Shown here piece after piece: positions 45,911 to 53,248 of a stretch of DNA of 64,000 nucleotides (position 1 is its first letter; each line of letters begins with the position of its first letter). Under the pieces are notes generated by a model. That model worked only from the letters and a program-made list of their open reading frames with translations. It was not told the DNA's origin and made no database searches. Made by a program: the position numbers and the translations under genes. Origin of the DNA: JACQFK01 sp964619955 (lineage in GTDB: Bacteria > Planctomycetota > MHYJ01 > JACPRB01); assembly GCA_964619955.1 (NCBI GenBank), contig CAZUJF010000008.1, positions 124,001 to 188,000 on the forward strand. The letters run 5' to 3'.

Positions 45911-46828
45911 CTAGAAAGTGCCTTGGATCGTGAGCGCCACGAAGGGCCGGGACTCGGGTTCGGCGAGCTCTTCGCGATCCCTCAGGTCGCTGCCTTCGAA
46001 ATAGCGCTGGCCGAAGGCGAGTCCGCCGCCGAGGGAGATGTCCACCCAGGACGCGATCCAGCGCAGCCCGGCCTCGGCCGTGTGCAGTTGATAGAAGGTC
46101 CGCGTCCGTTCGTGGTCCCGCTGGTGGAAGCCGTCGATGCGCCGGGCCGCTTCGACATAGAACCTGAATTTTGGATGCAGCAGCAGCTCCGCGTGCAGGG
46201 AGCCGTCCGTCGGCCAGCCCCAGCGGGCCGAGATCGAAACGAAGCTCCAAGGCGTCCAGACGGCCGAAGACTCCAGGGTGCCGAGGGTGAGCTTCAGGTC
46301 CGGCCCCGGGGCCGCCTCCCAGGACAGGTAGGGCAGGGGGATCTGGGGGAGGAGCGTGCGGTTCCCGTCGTAGCTGAGGCCGGCATGCAGCCCGGGTTCG
46401 ACGCGGTAATCGATCGTGCCCGTGCCGTAATACGTCGAGCGGTCGCCGAAGAGCCCGTCGTTGGCCGTGCCCCAGCCCGCGGAGAGGGTGAGGCCCTCGA
46501 TTCCGGGGCGGACGGCCAGGGCGAGCGCCAGGTCCGTGAAATTGTGGTCGATCTGCTCGACGTCCGCGTCCACCGCCAGCGTGAGCAGCCGGTAGCCCAT
46601 CCAGACGACGGGGGCGCCGTCGGTGCGGTCGAACTTGATGCGCCCGGCGGAATCCCAATGGAACGTGGAGACGCCGCCGCCCTCGCCGTCGTCGCCGTGG
46701 GAGATGAGGAGCGGTTTGTCGTGGGTGTCGGCCCAGTGCTCCTCCGCATGCCAGGTTTCGGAGAGCAGCCGGGGGTCGACTTGGAGCAGGACGAGCAGGA
46801 GGCTCAGCAAGGCCGGACAGCTTAGCAA
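45911..46828 (-). CDS. Outer-membrane-beta-barrel-like protein
   Basis: This is an approximately 305-residue protein with a hydrophobic N-terminus (PALLSLLLVLLQ) and then alternating amphipathic strands rich in Trp, Tyr and Gly (TLSAGWGTANDGLFGD, RVEPGLHAGLSYDGN, FRFYVEAARRIDGF). It ends with a terminal Phe (ALTIQGTF), a typical outer-membrane barrel signature. No plug, lipobox or binding motif is seen. The start is uncertain because no ATG is near: TTG at 46828 has GGAG four bases upstream, while TTG at 46810 would give a shorter signal. Confidence 0.65.
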   Translation of the reverse strand: MLSCPALLSLLLVLLQVDPRLLSETWHAEEHWADTHDKPLLISHGDDGEGGGVSTFHWDSAGRIKFDRTDGAPVVWMGYRLLTLAVDADVEQIDHNFTDLALALAVRPGIEGLTLSAGWGTANDGLFGDRSTYYGTGTIDYRVEPGLHAGLSYDGNRTLLPQIPLPYLSWEAAPGPDLKLTLGTLESSAVWTPWSFVSISARWGWPTDGSLHAELLLHPKFRFYVEAARRIDGFHQRDHERTRTFYQLHTAEAGLRWIASWVDISLGGGLAFGQRYFEGSDLRDREELAEPESRPFVALTIQGTF

Positions 46829-46880
46829 AAAGCTCCGGGCTTGAGCGCGCGGCGCCGGGCCCGTATCCTGTCGCCCCTTC

Positions 46881-47885
46881 ATGAACGACGCCCTGCGGCG
46901 CAGCCTGGCCATCCTGGCGTGGATGGTGCTCCCGGTGCTGGGCGGGTTCGCGCTCTGGCGCGGCCGGCTGGCGCCGCTTCCCCGGGGGCATGAACTCGCG
47001 GGGCGCCTGGCACGGATCTTCAGCCAGACGGCGATCCTCGCGGTGATCCCTCCCATGGTGCTGCTCGTGTTCTGGACCGCGGCGCTGCCCGTCGGGACCG
47101 GCCTCCTGCTGCCGTTCATCGGATTGGGCGTGCACCTCGTCGGGGGCCTCTCCGGCTGGGCGCTCGCCCGGGGCGCGGGGCATCCCCGCCCCGTCAGCGG
47201 GGCGTGTTTTCTCGGCGGGGCCTCGAGCAACGTGCTGACCTTCGGCGGCATCGTCGCCGTGCTGCTGCTGTCCACGCCCGAAGACCCCCACGGGGAGCAG
47301 GCCTTGAGCGCGATGCAGCTCTACCGGCTCTTCGAGGCGCCGTTCTATTACCTGGTCGCCTGGCCGCTCGCCGCGGTGCTGAGCACGACGGCGGGAGGGA
47401 CGGCGTCGTGGGGCGCGACCTTCCGCAAGTCCTTCCGGCCCGTGACGCTGCTGCCGATCCTGGCGATGGCGGCGGGGGCGGCGCTGAACCTCGCGGAGAT
47501 CCCCCGGCCGCGCCTCTTCGACGGCGCTTCCGCCTGGCTGGTGCGGGTGAACGTGACCCTGCTGGGGCTGACGGTCGGCCTGACGCTGCGGCGCGCCGCC
47601 GTGGGGAAGTGGCGCGGCTGCTGTTTCGGGATCGCGGGCCTCAAGTTCGTGCTGCTGCCGCTGCTGGCGGTGGGCGTCTGCGCGCTGCTCGGGTTCCGGG
47701 GCATCCATCTGCAGGTCGCCGCCGTCTGCGCGAGCATGCCGGTGGCGTTCATGGCGGTCGTCGGCGCCAATCTGGTCGGCCTCGACGAGGAGATCCTCGG
47801 CTCGCTCTGGCTCTTCACCACGGGGGCGATGATCGTCGTGGTCCCCGCCCTGGCGTTCCTGCTGCCCTGGCTGGGCGCGGCCTGA
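46881..47885 (+). CDS. AEC-type membrane transporter
   Basis: The 334-residue protein is almost entirely hydrophobic, with about ten helices in two halves. It has helix-breaking polar spots of the auxin-efflux-carrier family (GGASSNVLTFGGIV in the first half, ASMPVAFMAVVGANLVGLD in the second). The second half matches the AEC pattern of unwound helices. It is likely an exporter or antiporter of organic anions; substrate unknown. A TATCCT box is eleven bases upstream of the ATG and there is no purine-rich site. Confidence 0.72.
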   Translation: MNDALRRSLAILAWMVLPVLGGFALWRGRLAPLPRGHELAGRLARIFSQTAILAVIPPMVLLVFWTAALPVGTGLLLPFIGLGVHLVGGLSGWALARGAGHPRPVSGACFLGGASSNVLTFGGIVAVLLLSTPEDPHGEQALSAMQLYRLFEAPFYYLVAWPLAAVLSTTAGGTASWGATFRKSFRPVTLLPILAMAAGAALNLAEIPRPRLFDGASAWLVRVNVTLLGLTVGLTLRRAAVGKWRGCCFGIAGLKFVLLPLLAVGVCALLGFRGIHLQVAAVCASMPVAFMAVVGANLVGLDEEILGSLWLFTTGAMIVVVPALAFLLPWLGAA

Positions 47886-47891
47886 CCCGGC

Positions 47892-48863
47892 TCAGGGTCC
47901 GCTCACGTTCAGGGTCGGAAGTCCCAGCGCCGGGGCTCCGGGCCGGGTCGTTCCCTGGACGGCCGCCTGGGCTGCGCGGGGCTTGCGGCGGATCTCGGGA
48001 CGCGGCTTCGAGGGATCGCTCCGCTCGATGTGTTTCGCGGTGGGCGATTCCTCGGTGAATTCGTTGCCGTACTCGTAGCGGTAGCGGACCGCCTCCAGAT
48101 CGGGGAGTTCCTCCCAGGCCTCGAGGACGGCGTGCAGGCGCGCCCAGTACGCGTAGCCCTCCCGAACGCTCGAGGCGCATTGCGGACCGTGCACGTGGCG
48201 CTTGCCGCGGTACGTGAGCCGGTCGTCCTCCCGGAACAGCAGCTTCAAGCTTTCCGGCTGTTTCGCCTTCTCCGCGAGGCTCTCGAAGGCGGCGGCGCGC
48301 TCCTCATGGAGGCGGGCGGCGGTGGCGAGATGGCCGGCGCGGGGGCGCATGCCGTCGTCGAACAGCGCCTGCCGGAGCGACGTGGCGGTATCGAGGATCT
48401 TGAGGAAGAACTCCGGGGAGTAGGAGCCCGCGACGTAGTAGAAGACCCGTCCTTCGGGGCTGAGGAAGAACGTGCAGATGTTCTTGGTCGGGTAGGCCTC
48501 GAGGTCGGACTCGAAGATGCGCTTTTCGCTCCAGAGGTCGTTGTTCTTGAAGCCGGGGCCGCGGTTGCACCAAGCGGCCACGAAGCGGGTGTTGATCATG
48601 TCGGCCACGCGCTTGTCGGAGAACGTCACGGTTCTCAGCACGTCGCCGGCCGCTCAGCAGCCCTCCTTGTTGAGGTCGCCGACCAGCTGGTGGAGCAGGA
48701 TGGGGCGGCCGGTCTCGGCGGCGCGCTTCTGCGCGTCCTCCAGGGAGGCCTCCCAGCGCACGCCGGCGTTGTACGTCTTCCAGGCGGCGGGGGCGGCTTC
48801 CTTGGGTTCCTGCGGGATGCCGCCCGCGAGGGCCAGCCAGGCTGCGGTCAGGATCGTGCCCAT
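47892..48863 (-). CDS. Candidate selenoprotein: secreted thioredoxin-fold protein with Cys-Sec pair (in-frame TGA)
   Basis: Read through one in-frame TGA (48654-48656), this is a single 323-residue protein. The ATG at 48863 follows GGAGGAACG and starts a signal peptide (TILTAAWLALAGG). The thioredoxin-like core is WEASLEDAQKRAAETGRPIL, then GDLNKEGC69-U70-AAGDVLRTV, then VADMINTRFVAAWC, the same order as in DUF255-type thioredoxin folds where CxxC sits after this strand. Both sides of the TGA are in one frame with family-like sequence. A two-stage hairpin follows at 48607-48643. Read conventionally it would be two fragments, 48654-48863 and 47892-48641. Nonsense mutation or sequencing error is the alternative. 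Confidence 0.68.
48607..48643 (-). promoter_or_regulatory. Candidate bacterial SECIS hairpin of the thioredoxin-fold gene
   Basis: Starting 11 bases after the TGA, ACGTGCT pairs with AGCGCGT (seven pairs, one G-U). A five-base one-sided bulge follows, then GAGAAC pairs with GTTCTC (six pairs). The apical loop is CGTGAC. The loop starts 24 bases after the TGA, within the 16-37 range of bacterial SECIS elements, and G is the second loop base followed by U, as in the consensus. Confidence 0.55.
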
Positions 48864-48943
48864 CGTTCCTCCTCCACGGTCCACGGCATTCGACGGCGGA
48901 GAGGGGGGAGGGTAAAGCGGGAAAAAGCGACGGCGCAACGATT

Positions 48944-49336
48944 TCAATAACTGGTCACCGACAGCCGGGTGTGTCGAAGCTGCCGGACGAGTTCCTGGTC
49001 CGTCGTATGGAGCCGGGCTCCCAGTTCAAGGGCGGTCGCGGCCGCGAAACCATCGGCGAGCGAGGTGTCGAGCCGCGCCACCCGGCGGGCCACCGCTTCG
49101 TCGGGGGTATGGATGCGGACGCCCAGGGCTTTCAAGAACGCCACCACATCCACACCGGATTCGCGGGAGTACGGCGCGGTGTGGATCAGGACCTCGGCGA
49201 GATTGACCGAGGAGATCGAGAGCGAGGTCGAGCCCGCGCGGCAGGCCTGGTAGAGCCTCTCGAGCGCTTTTTCGCTCCGGGTCCCGCCCCGGACCCAGGC
49301 GATCGCGATGCCCGCGTCAATGACTCCAGCGCTCAT
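48944..49336 (-). CDS. PIN-domain toxin (VapC-like)
   Basis: The 130-residue protein has the PIN-fold acidic residues: D7 in GVIDAGIAIAW, E48 in SSVNLAEVL, and D90 and D94 in RLDTSLADGFAAATA. It ends in the usual LHTTDQELVR segment. PIN toxins are Mg-dependent ribonucleases. Its start lies 20 bases inside the upstream AbrB-type gene, the normal order for an antitoxin-toxin pair. Confidence 0.85.
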   Translation of the reverse strand: MSAGVIDAGIAIAWVRGGTRSEKALERLYQACRAGSTSLSISSVNLAEVLIHTAPYSRESGVDVVAFLKALGVRIHTPDEAVARRVARLDTSLADGFAAATALELGARLHTTDQELVRQLRHTRLSVTSY

Positions 49337-49613
49337 GCTTCCGCACCTCGCTCAAGCGGTCGCGCCGGCGACGCTCCTCGAGCGCCGCGAGAGGGTCGCC
49401 CCCCAGTTTGTCTCCCGCCGCCTGGAGCCGGCGGCGCAGGTCGTCCGCGTCGGCGCACTCCTGGTCGAGGAGCCGCAGGACGAGTTCGCCCCGGGTTCCC
49501 GTGCGGACGGCCAGCGACTGGCCCGTCTTGAGTCCCAGCCGCCGCCGGAAGGCCAGCGGGATCACGATCTGGCCCTTGGAGCTGATGCGGACGACGCTGG
49601 TCTGTCTTCCCAC
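49317..49613 (-). CDS. AbrB/SpoVT-type antitoxin
   Basis: The 98-residue protein begins with the swapped-hairpin DNA-binding domain (VVRISSKGQIVIPLAFRR, LKTGQSLAVRTGTRGELVLR). A helical tail (DADDLRRRLQAAGDKLG, then ERRRRDRLSEVRKHER) follows, which should bind the toxin. I take the GTG at 49613 as start because the fold begins at once; the frame is open to 49649. It overlaps the PIN toxin gene by 20 bases and presumably represses their joint promoter. Confidence 0.82.
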   Translation of the reverse strand: MGRQTSVVRISSKGQIVIPLAFRRRLGLKTGQSLAVRTGTRGELVLRLLDQECADADDLRRRLQAAGDKLGGDPLAALEERRRRDRLSEVRKHERWSH

Positions 49614-49742
49614 ATGGGTAAGCCTATCACGGCTTACACCTGGAAGCAAGACTGGTCAAGCCTTCTCGGGCCAAGCGGCGGTTTGTGTGCTACACTTCCT
49701 GAACGCCGGGATTTAATGAACCTTTGACTGGGGAGGCTGCGC

Positions 49743-49943
49743 ATGAGCGACAAGATGAAGGCCATTCTCGCGGGTGCCGCCATGATGGTCGGGGCGGTCG
49801 TCTGGTTCGTCGTGGGCTGGATGGCCGGGCGGATCTTCTTTTATCCCCCGATCCTCTTCGTGATCGGCGCCGTCAGCCTCGGCAAGGGGCTGCTGGCGAA
49901 AGCGGCTCCCGGCGAACCCGCCAAGGCCGACCCCAAGTCCTGA
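49743..49943 (+). CDS. Small two-helix membrane protein
   Basis: The 66-residue protein has one long or two short hydrophobic helices (MKAILAGAAMMVGAVVWFVV and FFYPPILFVIGAVSLGKGLL) joined by a GWMAGR turn, and a Lys/Ala tail. A clear ribosome binding site (GGGGAGGCTGCGC) precedes the ATG, and TACACT about 50 bases upstream may be the promoter. It is convergent with the oxygenase gene. Function unknown. Confidence 0.7.
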   Translation: MSDKMKAILAGAAMMVGAVVWFVVGWMAGRIFFYPPILFVIGAVSLGKGLLAKAAPGEPAKADPKS

Positions 49944-49948
49944 GGCCG

Positions 49949-50566
49949 CTACTCCCAGCCGTAGTTGAAGCTGATGCTGACCCGCTCGCCGGCGGCGGGG
50001 TTCGGCGCGATCTCGTGGCGCAGCCAGCTCTCGAAGAGGATCAGCTGGCCGGCCTCGACCGGACGCGAGACCTGCGTGAGGTTGGCGGGACGGCAGCCCG
50101 CCTTCCGCGGCGGGGCGGCCATGAACTTGCTCAGGCGCGGATCTTCAAAGCGGAGCTTCGAGCAGCCCGGGGGCGTCTGGACGTAGTACGTGCCGCTGAT
50201 CACCGACAGCGGATGCAGGTGCAGCGTGTGCACGGCCCCCCGGGGCATGACGTTGACCCAGCAGTCGATCATCTTGAGCCGGCCTTCCCCGAGCTCCCAG
50301 TCCAGGCGACGCGCGAAGGCCTTCGCGTGCCGGTTGAGGCGTTTCTCGAGCTCCATGAACGTGGAGAACATCGTGTGCAGGCGGCCCATGGAGGCGTAGG
50401 ACGTGAAGCCGCCGGGATAGTGCGTGCGGCACCAGGCGCGGCCTTCCGCGTCGTTCGCGCGGACCTTGAAGGCGTCGTCGAGCAGCTGGCGGCGCAGCCG
50501 CGCGGGATTCGCGCCGCCCAGCGGCGCCTGGTAGATCAGGGTGGGGAACCACGCGCCGACGGGCAT
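49949..50566 (-). CDS. 2OG-Fe(II) oxygenase-like protein (TIGR02466 type)
   Basis: The 205-residue protein opens with WFPTLIYQAPL, as members of this family do. It has the iron ligands HLHPLSVISGTYYVQTPPG (H-x-H-type region, about 116) and a second histidine in LFESWLRHEI, with R in ERVSISFNYGW for 2-oxoglutarate. It is probably a small hydroxylase acting on protein or metabolite substrates; the substrate is unknown. Its start touches the stop of the lipoprotein gene upstream, so it is co-transcribed with the envelope lipoproteins. Confidence 0.82.
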   Translation of the reverse strand: MPVGAWFPTLIYQAPLGGANPARLRRQLLDDAFKVRANDAEGRAWCRTHYPGGFTSYASMGRLHTMFSTFMELEKRLNRHAKAFARRLDWELGEGRLKMIDCWVNVMPRGAVHTLHLHPLSVISGTYYVQTPPGCSKLRFEDPRLSKFMAAPPRKAGCRPANLTQVSRPVEAGQLILFESWLRHEIAPNPAAGERVSISFNYGWE

Positions 50567-51111
50567 CAGTTCCCCTGCTTCTTCTTTTTGGCCGCCGGCT
50601 CGTCGATCTCGACGTCCTCGTCGTCGTCGTCCATTTCGGACAGCGCGAGCGCGCGGGATTTGTCTTCGAGGTACTGGGACCAGACCGCGTCCTTGACGGG
50701 GAGGAAATGCCGGCCGTTGCGGGATTGCTTGAAGACGGCCGTCTGCACGTCCCGCAGGACCCCCTCCCGGTCGAACTCGAGGCGGGCCAGATGCATGTCC
50801 TCCCAGCCCAGGGTCTGGGTGTAGACGTCCGCGCTGGTGGCCCTGGAGATGGGAAGTTCGGCCGAGATCACGAACTTGAAGTAGTCGCTGTCCCAGGCCG
50901 TGTAGTAGAGGCGGTCGACGTGCCCGGCCCGGAGCATCACGTCGGGGGGGCCGGCCTGGACGATCGTTTCCTTCAGCGTGGACTTGCCGGGAAGCAGCCG
51001 GGCGGATTTCAGCACCTGTTCGGGGCTGCCGTCGCGGACGCGCTCCAGCTTGAAATGGATGCAGCCGGTGCAGGCCAGGGAGAGCAGGACGGGCAGCAGG
51101 GCCCGGCTCAT
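50566..51111 (-). CDS. Lipoprotein, BamE/SmpA-like
   Basis: The 181-residue protein has a lipoprotein signal (LLPVLLSLACTGC, lipobox ACTGC). A single SmpA/OmlA-like domain follows: a helix before PGKSTLKETIVQAGPPDVML, then strands containing LYYTAWDSDYFKF and LEFDREGVLRDV. An acidic run (DDDDEDVE) and a lysine tail end it. The ATG at 51111 is chosen because it gives the signal directly. It is paired with a second lipoprotein of similar fold one base upstream. Confidence 0.78.
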   Translation of the reverse strand: MSRALLPVLLSLACTGCIHFKLERVRDGSPEQVLKSARLLPGKSTLKETIVQAGPPDVMLRAGHVDRLYYTAWDSDYFKFVISAELPISRATSADVYTQTLGWEDMHLARLEFDREGVLRDVQTAVFKQSRNGRHFLPVKDAVWSQYLEDKSRALALSEMDDDDEDVEIDEPAAKKKKQGN

Positions 51112-51112
51112 G

Positions 51113-51487
51113 CTAATCCCCCCAAGGCGCGCCGTAGCTGGCCGAGTCCGTCGCAAAGCGGGAGCCGACGGCCTGGACGATGCCGTCCCGTCCGATGATC
51201 ACGGTGATGGCGTCGTACTGCCGGTCGCTGCGGTGGAGGTTGAGGACGAGGAAGTAGCCGTTGGTCGATTTCTCGACGGCGTGGGTGTACATGTACGCCT
51301 CGGAATCGAGGAGGCGCACGACCTGCTTGGGGGGGCCGAGCACCATGAGGACTTCGGCCTTGGTCGTCTTGCCGACCTGGAGCTTGGCCACCTGTTCGGC
51401 CGTCCAGGGGTGGTCCTCCTTGGCCTTCCCGAGGTAGCAGCCGGAGAGGATGAGCAAGGTCGCCGCGGCGCCGAGGACTTTCTTCAT
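51113..51487 (-). CDS. Small lipoprotein, BamE/SmpA-like
   Basis: The 124-residue protein has a lipoprotein signal (VLGAAATLLILSGC) and one SmpA/OmlA-type domain. Evidence is LQVGKTTKAEVLMVLGPP, then strands AYMYTHAVEKSTNGYFLVL and ITVIIGRDGIVQAVG. The stop lies one base from the next start, so it is coupled to the following lipoprotein of the same fold. Such domains brace outer-membrane assembly or envelope complexes; the exact partner is not known. Confidence 0.82.
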   Translation of the reverse strand: MKKVLGAAATLLILSGCYLGKAKEDHPWTAEQVAKLQVGKTTKAEVLMVLGPPKQVVRLLDSEAYMYTHAVEKSTNGYFLVLNLHRSDRQYDAITVIIGRDGIVQAVGSRFATDSASYGAPWGD

Positions 51488-51511
51488 GCGGAGATTGTAC
51501 GTCGGCGGGCG

Positions 51512-52471
51512 CTAAAGGGGAAGCCGGGGCAGCAGGCTCCAGAGGCGGACGGAGCCGCCGCGGTCGGAGACGAAATAGACCCGGCCGTCGGCGCCCCAGA
51601 CGGGCATGCCGTCGGAGGCGGGATGCGAGGTCAGGCGGGTGGGGGCGGAGCCGTCGGCCCCGATGATCCAGAGGTCGTCGGTTCGGTCCAGGATTTGGCC
51701 GCGCTGCGTGCTCTTGCCCACGGTGGCGAAGAGGATGTGCCGGCCGTCGGGCGACCAGGTGGGGTTGATCGCCGCCCAGTCGTCGTGCACGAAGAGGGCG
51801 GTCAGGTTCCGCGCGGCGCCGTTCTCGAAGTCGAGCGTCCAGAGCCCGCCGAACCAGCCTTCGCGGTGCCGCATTCGCTGGAAGACGATGCGGTTGCCCT
51901 TGGGCGACCATTCGGGGAGGAAGCCGTCGATGTCCTCCAGGACCTGGGTCTTGCCCGTGGCGAGGTCCCGGATCTTGAGGACCCAGTCGCCGGAGCCGAG
52001 GTCCTGCGTGGAGGCGTAGACGAGCAGGCGGCCGTCCGGGGACCAGCTGGGATGCAGGCTGTGGGTGCCCGGATCGGTGAGCGAAATGACTTTCTCGGGG
52101 TGATTGACCCAGTCCTCGATGAGGCAGATCTTCCACTCGCCGCCGGAGTCCGCGGAGAAGGCGAGCATGCGGGGGAGGGCGGGGTTGATCTTGGGGAAGC
52201 GCTCGTGGCCCTCGAGGCGCGTGAGGCGGACGGGCGCGTTGCCGCCGACCGGTTTGGCGTAAAGGTCGTAATCCTCCCCGTAGGCGCTGGAGGCGTAGAG
52301 GAGCGTCTTGCCGTCGGGGCTGAGCTCGGGGTCGCGGTCCTGGCCGGAGCGTCCGTAGGTCACCTGGGTGACGGGGGGCTCGGACGCGCTGCCCTCGGGG
52401 ACGGCGTGCGGGACGGCGCTGCAGCCCAGGAGGCTGCCGAGGCCGGCGAGGAGGAGGCGTCGAACGATCAT
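51512..52471 (-). CDS. TolB-like PD40 propeller lipoprotein
   Basis: The 319-residue protein has a lipoprotein signal (LLLAGLGSLLGC) and at least five PD40 blades: DPELSPDGKTLLYAS, HPSWSPDGRLLVYAS, LPEWSPKGNRIVFQR, NPTWSPDGRHILFAT and MPVWGADGRVYFVSD. The fold is a six-bladed beta-propeller as in TolB. It stands alone, without tolA/Q/R or pal nearby. It starts a run of minus-strand envelope genes (lipoprotein, lipoprotein, oxygenase) and is divergent from the CAP gene. Confidence 0.85.
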   Translation of the reverse strand: MIVRRLLLAGLGSLLGCSAVPHAVPEGSASEPPVTQVTYGRSGQDRDPELSPDGKTLLYASSAYGEDYDLYAKPVGGNAPVRLTRLEGHERFPKINPALPRMLAFSADSGGEWKICLIEDWVNHPEKVISLTDPGTHSLHPSWSPDGRLLVYASTQDLGSGDWVLKIRDLATGKTQVLEDIDGFLPEWSPKGNRIVFQRMRHREGWFGGLWTLDFENGAARNLTALFVHDDWAAINPTWSPDGRHILFATVGKSTQRGQILDRTDDLWIIGADGSAPTRLTSHPASDGMPVWGADGRVYFVSDRGGSVRLWSLLPRLPL

Positions 52472-52588
52472 GGTCCTCTACTTGGGGCAGGGTATCCCCG
52501 GCCCTGTATCTCCTATCGGCCGCTTCGGGGCCGGGTCTTTGCCGGAAAGCGCGAACCGCCGGGCCCGGGGCGTGTTATAGATTAAGCC

Positions 52589-53161
52589 GTGAGGAAGGTG
52601 CTCGTCCTGGTCGCCGCGCTGATCTGCGTCCCCGCCTGCTTCTGGGAGTCGGACGAGTCGAGGGACGAGGAGCGGGAGACCGGGAGTTCGGGGGACGGCG
52701 CCGAGGGGGCGTCGCTGACCTACGAGAACGGCCACCCCCTGAACTGGAAGACGGACGAGCAGAAGGCTTTGGAGTGGGAGGACGAGGTGCTGAGGCTCGT
52801 GAACGAGCACCGGGCCTCGATCGGGGTGGGCTCGCTGAGGATGACCCAAACGCTGCGGCAGGCGGCGCGCGGCCACAGCCGGCATATGAGGGCGGACGTG
52901 CACGAATTCTTCAGCCATCCGAATCCGGAGGGGGACTCGCCGGGGATGCGGCTGACGAGGAACGGGGTGCATTGGGAGCAGATGGCGGAGAACATCGCCT
53001 CGGGGGCGCTGACGCCGGCGGTCGTAGTGCAGGGCTGGCTGGACTCGGACGGGCACCGCAGGAACCTGGAGAACGCGCGCTACACGCGCACGGGGGTGGG
53101 CTGGCAGCCCGGGGCCCCGGGGGACCACCCCGACTACTGGACCCAGGTCTTCGCGGACTGA
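52589..53161 (+). CDS. Secreted CAP/SCP-domain lipoprotein
   Basis: The 190-residue protein has a lipoprotein signal (LVLVAALICVPAC), an acidic low-complexity linker and a CAP domain. The domain shows LRLVNEHRASIGV, HSRHM, HEFFSHPNPEG, AENIASG and HRRNLENARYTRTGVGW. The histidine and glutamate pairs of the family cavity are present. Bacterial CAP proteins are of uncertain function, perhaps lipid or protease related. The GTG start at 52589 is seven bases after TATAGA, with no ribosome site, so it may be leaderless. A long palindrome follows two bases after the stop. Confidence 0.83.
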   Translation: MRKVLVLVAALICVPACFWESDESRDEERETGSSGDGAEGASLTYENGHPLNWKTDEQKALEWEDEVLRLVNEHRASIGVGSLRMTQTLRQAARGHSRHMRADVHEFFSHPNPEGDSPGMRLTRNGVHWEQMAENIASGALTPAVVVQGWLDSDGHRRNLENARYTRTGVGWQPGAPGDHPDYWTQVFAD

Positions 53162-53163
53162 CC

Positions 53164-53231
53164 AAAAAAAGCAGCCTGTCTGTTTTGTCGTGTCCCGGGA
53201 CACGACAAAACAGACAGGCTGCTTTTTTTTT
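53164..53231. terminator. Long palindrome, copy 2 (bidirectional terminator between convergent genes)
   Basis: A perfect 66-base inverted repeat is centred on CCC|GGG at 53196/53197, with A7 on the left and T9 on the right (53223-53231). The left arm reads GCAGCCTGTCTGTTTTGTCG then TGTCCC. Compared with copy 1 there are two base-pair swaps where both arms changed together (C-G to T-A and A-T to G-C). It separates the CAP gene from the convergent DUF1501 gene and could stop transcription from both sides. A run of 13 G (53232-53244) follows. Confidence 0.85.
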
Positions 53232-53248
53232 GGGGGGGGGGGGGCCGG

